Positions 30,760-32,063 of a stretch of DNA of 32,063 nucleotides are shown here, one piece after another (position 1 is the stretch's first letter; every line of letters starts with the position of its first letter). The notes under the pieces are model-generated. The model ran no database searches, had not been told where the DNA came from, and worked only from the letters and a program-made list of their open reading frames with translations. Source of the DNA: Apostichopus californicus (Eukaryota; Echinodermata; Holothuroidea; Aspidochirotida; Stichopodidae); contig JAIPMN010001577.1 of the NCBI GenBank assembly GCA_020650975.1, forward strand, positions 1-32,063, written 5' to 3'. Position numbers and translations under genes: made by a program.

Positions 30760-31025
30760 GCATTAAAAGCAATGAAACCGAACATCTGGGAGGTCTGGTT
30801 TTCAATCCCTGTCTAGCCAAAGTAAAATATGTCTTTTTTCGTCTGGGAGAAAACTATGATTTTCCCATCTGAAAGCTGTAAAAAAATCCAAAACAAGTTG
30901 AACACTTCAAGTTGGATATATCCACCAGAGAAATTGGATATATCCACCAGACATACAGTAAAGTCTATTCATTCAGCTTCTCCCACATGCATAGGTGACT
31001 GCTTAGCATCTGCCTTCCAGATTGG
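30760..31025 (+). mobile_element. Diverged copy of the second SINE family
   Basis: Landmarks shared with the copy at 22455-22705 are CATCTGGGAG, a B-box-like GGTTTTCAATCCC, TCTAGCC (CTGGCC in the other), a T-rich run before CTGGGAG, GACTGCTTAGC and CTGCCTTCCAG. Inside is a short duplication of TTGGATATATCCACCAGA (30913 and 30936). The A box is eroded. It lies in PAH intron 6. Confidence 0.55.
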
Positions 31026-31341
31026 TTACAAATAGAATAGAACACCCAAGTTTTGTTTCTGAAATCTCACAAATTTGGCATCCCCTTTGCATGTCTTTCA
31101 TGCAGTTTTTTGATGCATGAAATCTGTGCTGTGAGTTTTGTTCCCTTGGTATTCGTTGTATTGATTCTTTGTTAGCTGTATGGATTCCTTGCTCATGTTG
31201 TGGTATTATTCTGTAATATTTTAGTTGTGTTATTTACCTTTCTGCCATGACTACCAGTCAGTGTTCTGTCATTTCAATCTGAAAAATTTTCTTCGATCTA
31301 AACTTTTCTAATTTGTAAGAATTTTTACGTTCTTATAACCA

Positions 31342-31371
31342 CCCCCTCATCCCCCTGCTCCGACCCCACCC
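31342..31371 (-). other. C-rich tract upstream of PAH exon 7
   Basis: C runs of 5, 5, 4 and 3 bases lie within 30 bp. The minus strand or the folded C strand could adopt quadruplex or i-motif structure, although one loop is eight bases. It ends 65 bp before exon 7. Confidence 0.4.
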
Positions 31372-31436
31372 GATTTTATATTTCATACATAATGAAAGAC
31401 TAATCTCTAATACTGTCTGACTTTAATCTTTTCAAG

Positions 31437-31572
31437 ATTGCACAGGTTTTTCTCTGAGACCGGTAGCGGGCCTTCTTTCTTCACGCGACTTCTTGGCTGG
31501 TCTTGCTTTCCGAGTGTTCCACAGCACCCAGTATATCAGGCATGGATCCGAGCCCATGTACACCCCTGAGCC
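31437..31572 (+). CDS. PAH: PAH exon 7 (pterin-binding part of catalytic domain)
   Basis: The exon completes an Asp codon and reads [20 protein letters not shown], then [20 protein letters not shown] and YTPEP. The [10 protein letters not shown] loop that contacts tetrahydrobiopterin and the arginines often hit in human phenylketonuria are all conserved. Human Cys265 is Ser. The length of 136 bp and the phase equal human exon 7, and the donor is GTAAGT. Confidence 0.98.
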
Positions 31573-31960
31573 GTAAGTCTGTTTCTTAAATCGTACGACC
31601 AAGACCACTTCCAGTATTGCAATCACACAACCATTCTTCCATACAGATCCCATAGACTGCATCCCAAGAGGTGCAACTCTACAGTACTTAAATATGTGTA
31701 TCTGTTGTGAAGATTCAAGAAAAAGTGGTGCTCATAAATTGAGTTTACTGTCAGAGTACATCGTGAAGTTAACATCCTTAGTACTAGTACTATGAAAAAT
31801 TAACCTACAGTAAAGCCTTTCTTTGGTGAAGTTGAGATTATTCAAAAGTGCAAATTGTTGAATATTTCCGACATCTGCTTTGATCAGTCCATTAAAGTCA
31901 GCAGTTTTCATGTTGTGATTTATAATATTCTCTGTTCTCCTGTTACCTCTTTCAATGCAG

Positions 31961-32030
31961 AGATGTTTGCCATGAACTGCTTGGTCATGTTCCCCTTTTT
32001 GCCGATCCAATGTTTGCTCAGTTCTCACAG
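31961..32030 (+). CDS. PAH: PAH exon 8 (iron-ligand histidines)
   Basis: The exon completes a Pro codon and reads [20 protein letters not shown] and FSQ. The two iron-ligand histidines (human His285 and His290) are His287 and His292 here in HELLGH. The exon is 70 bp, as in human, and ends in phase 0 at a GTGAGG donor (32031). The gene continues outside the window with the Glu ligand still to come. Confidence 0.98.
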
Positions 32031-32063
32031 GTGAGGTTTTGTTCCTTTCTCTACAGTTAAGGG

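Larger units (their letters stand above)
9576..32030 (+). other. PAH: PAH gene span, exons 1-8 (3' end outside the window)
   Basis: Phenylalanine-4-hydroxylase uses tetrahydrobiopterin, O2 and non-haem iron to convert L-phenylalanine to L-tyrosine in the cytosol. The eight exons join in phase into 306 codons. They are an N-terminal tail (1-38), an ACT regulatory domain (about 39-118) and the first part of the catalytic domain (from VPWFPRR at 120). PAH is preferred over tryptophan or tyrosine hydroxylase because of [31 protein letters not shown] and [14 protein letters not shown]. Exons 4-8 are 89, 68, 197, 136 and 70 bp, exactly the human lengths. The third iron ligand (human Glu330) and the tetramerisation helix lie beyond the window. 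Intron 1 is 8.9 kb and intron 3 is 8.4 kb. Confidence 0.95.

Noticed and set aside
18541-32030. Tryptophan or tyrosine hydroxylase instead of PAH
   Set aside because: The diagnostic segments NHIFPLL, LLSSRDF and [10 protein letters not shown] agree with PAH and not with the TPH forms.

Overview
The window is animal nuclear DNA: short exons with GT/AG introns, AT-rich introns, many private minisatellites, tRNA-derived SINEs and decayed LINEs. Protein similarity, the deuterostome-style SINE, the GGCCTA-rich tracts and the recurrent TACTGTACAGTA motif suggest a marine invertebrate deuterostome, perhaps an echinoderm such as a sea cucumber. That assignment is an inference of low to moderate confidence.

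Two enzyme genes lie on the + strand. Positions 438-2062 hold the last four exons of a cytosolic class II alpha-mannosidase (MAN2C1, GH38), the C-terminal 149 residues and the stop. Positions 9576-32030 hold the first eight exons of phenylalanine-4-hydroxylase (PAH): 306 codons covering the N-terminal tail, the ACT regulatory domain and the catalytic domain as far as the first two iron-ligand histidines. The gene runs off the right edge. Exons 4-8 have exactly the lengths and phases known for human PAH. Exons 1-3 keep the phases and differ by a few codons.

Between these genes, on the - strand, is a C-type lectin-like domain exon (5119-5522) that is complete to its stop codon, with a possible upstream exon near 6070-6142. 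A 79-bp tandem array fills the intron next to its acceptor. The rest of the intergenic DNA (2063-9575) holds small tandem repeats, a complete SINE with target-site duplications (6773-7185), a LINE C-terminal scrap (8342-8503), and a retroposon whose head is the 5' domain of U2 snRNA, flanked by a 9-bp duplication (8761-8965).

PAH intron 1 (8.9 kb) carries a 5'-truncated, frameshifted CR1/Jockey-like LINE, and just 3' of it a 254-bp MITE with 35-bp inverted repeats and a 9-bp duplication. It also holds an exact 89-bp satellite and a G-quadruplex-prone tract. Introns 2-7 contain further minisatellites (45, 101, 21, 18 and 55 bp units), two diverged copies of a second SINE family, and a 49-bp tandem duplication of the branch point and pyrimidine tract in front of exon 6.

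MAN2C1 acts on free oligosaccharides in the cytosol, PAH on phenylalanine, and the lectin is probably secreted or on the cell surface. Nothing in the window suggests that they work together. No operon, CRISPR array, tRNA gene or rRNA gene is seen. The most unusual items are the U2-headed retroposon, the Glu in place of the PKA-site serine in the PAH tail, and the duplicated branch point of PAH exon 6.
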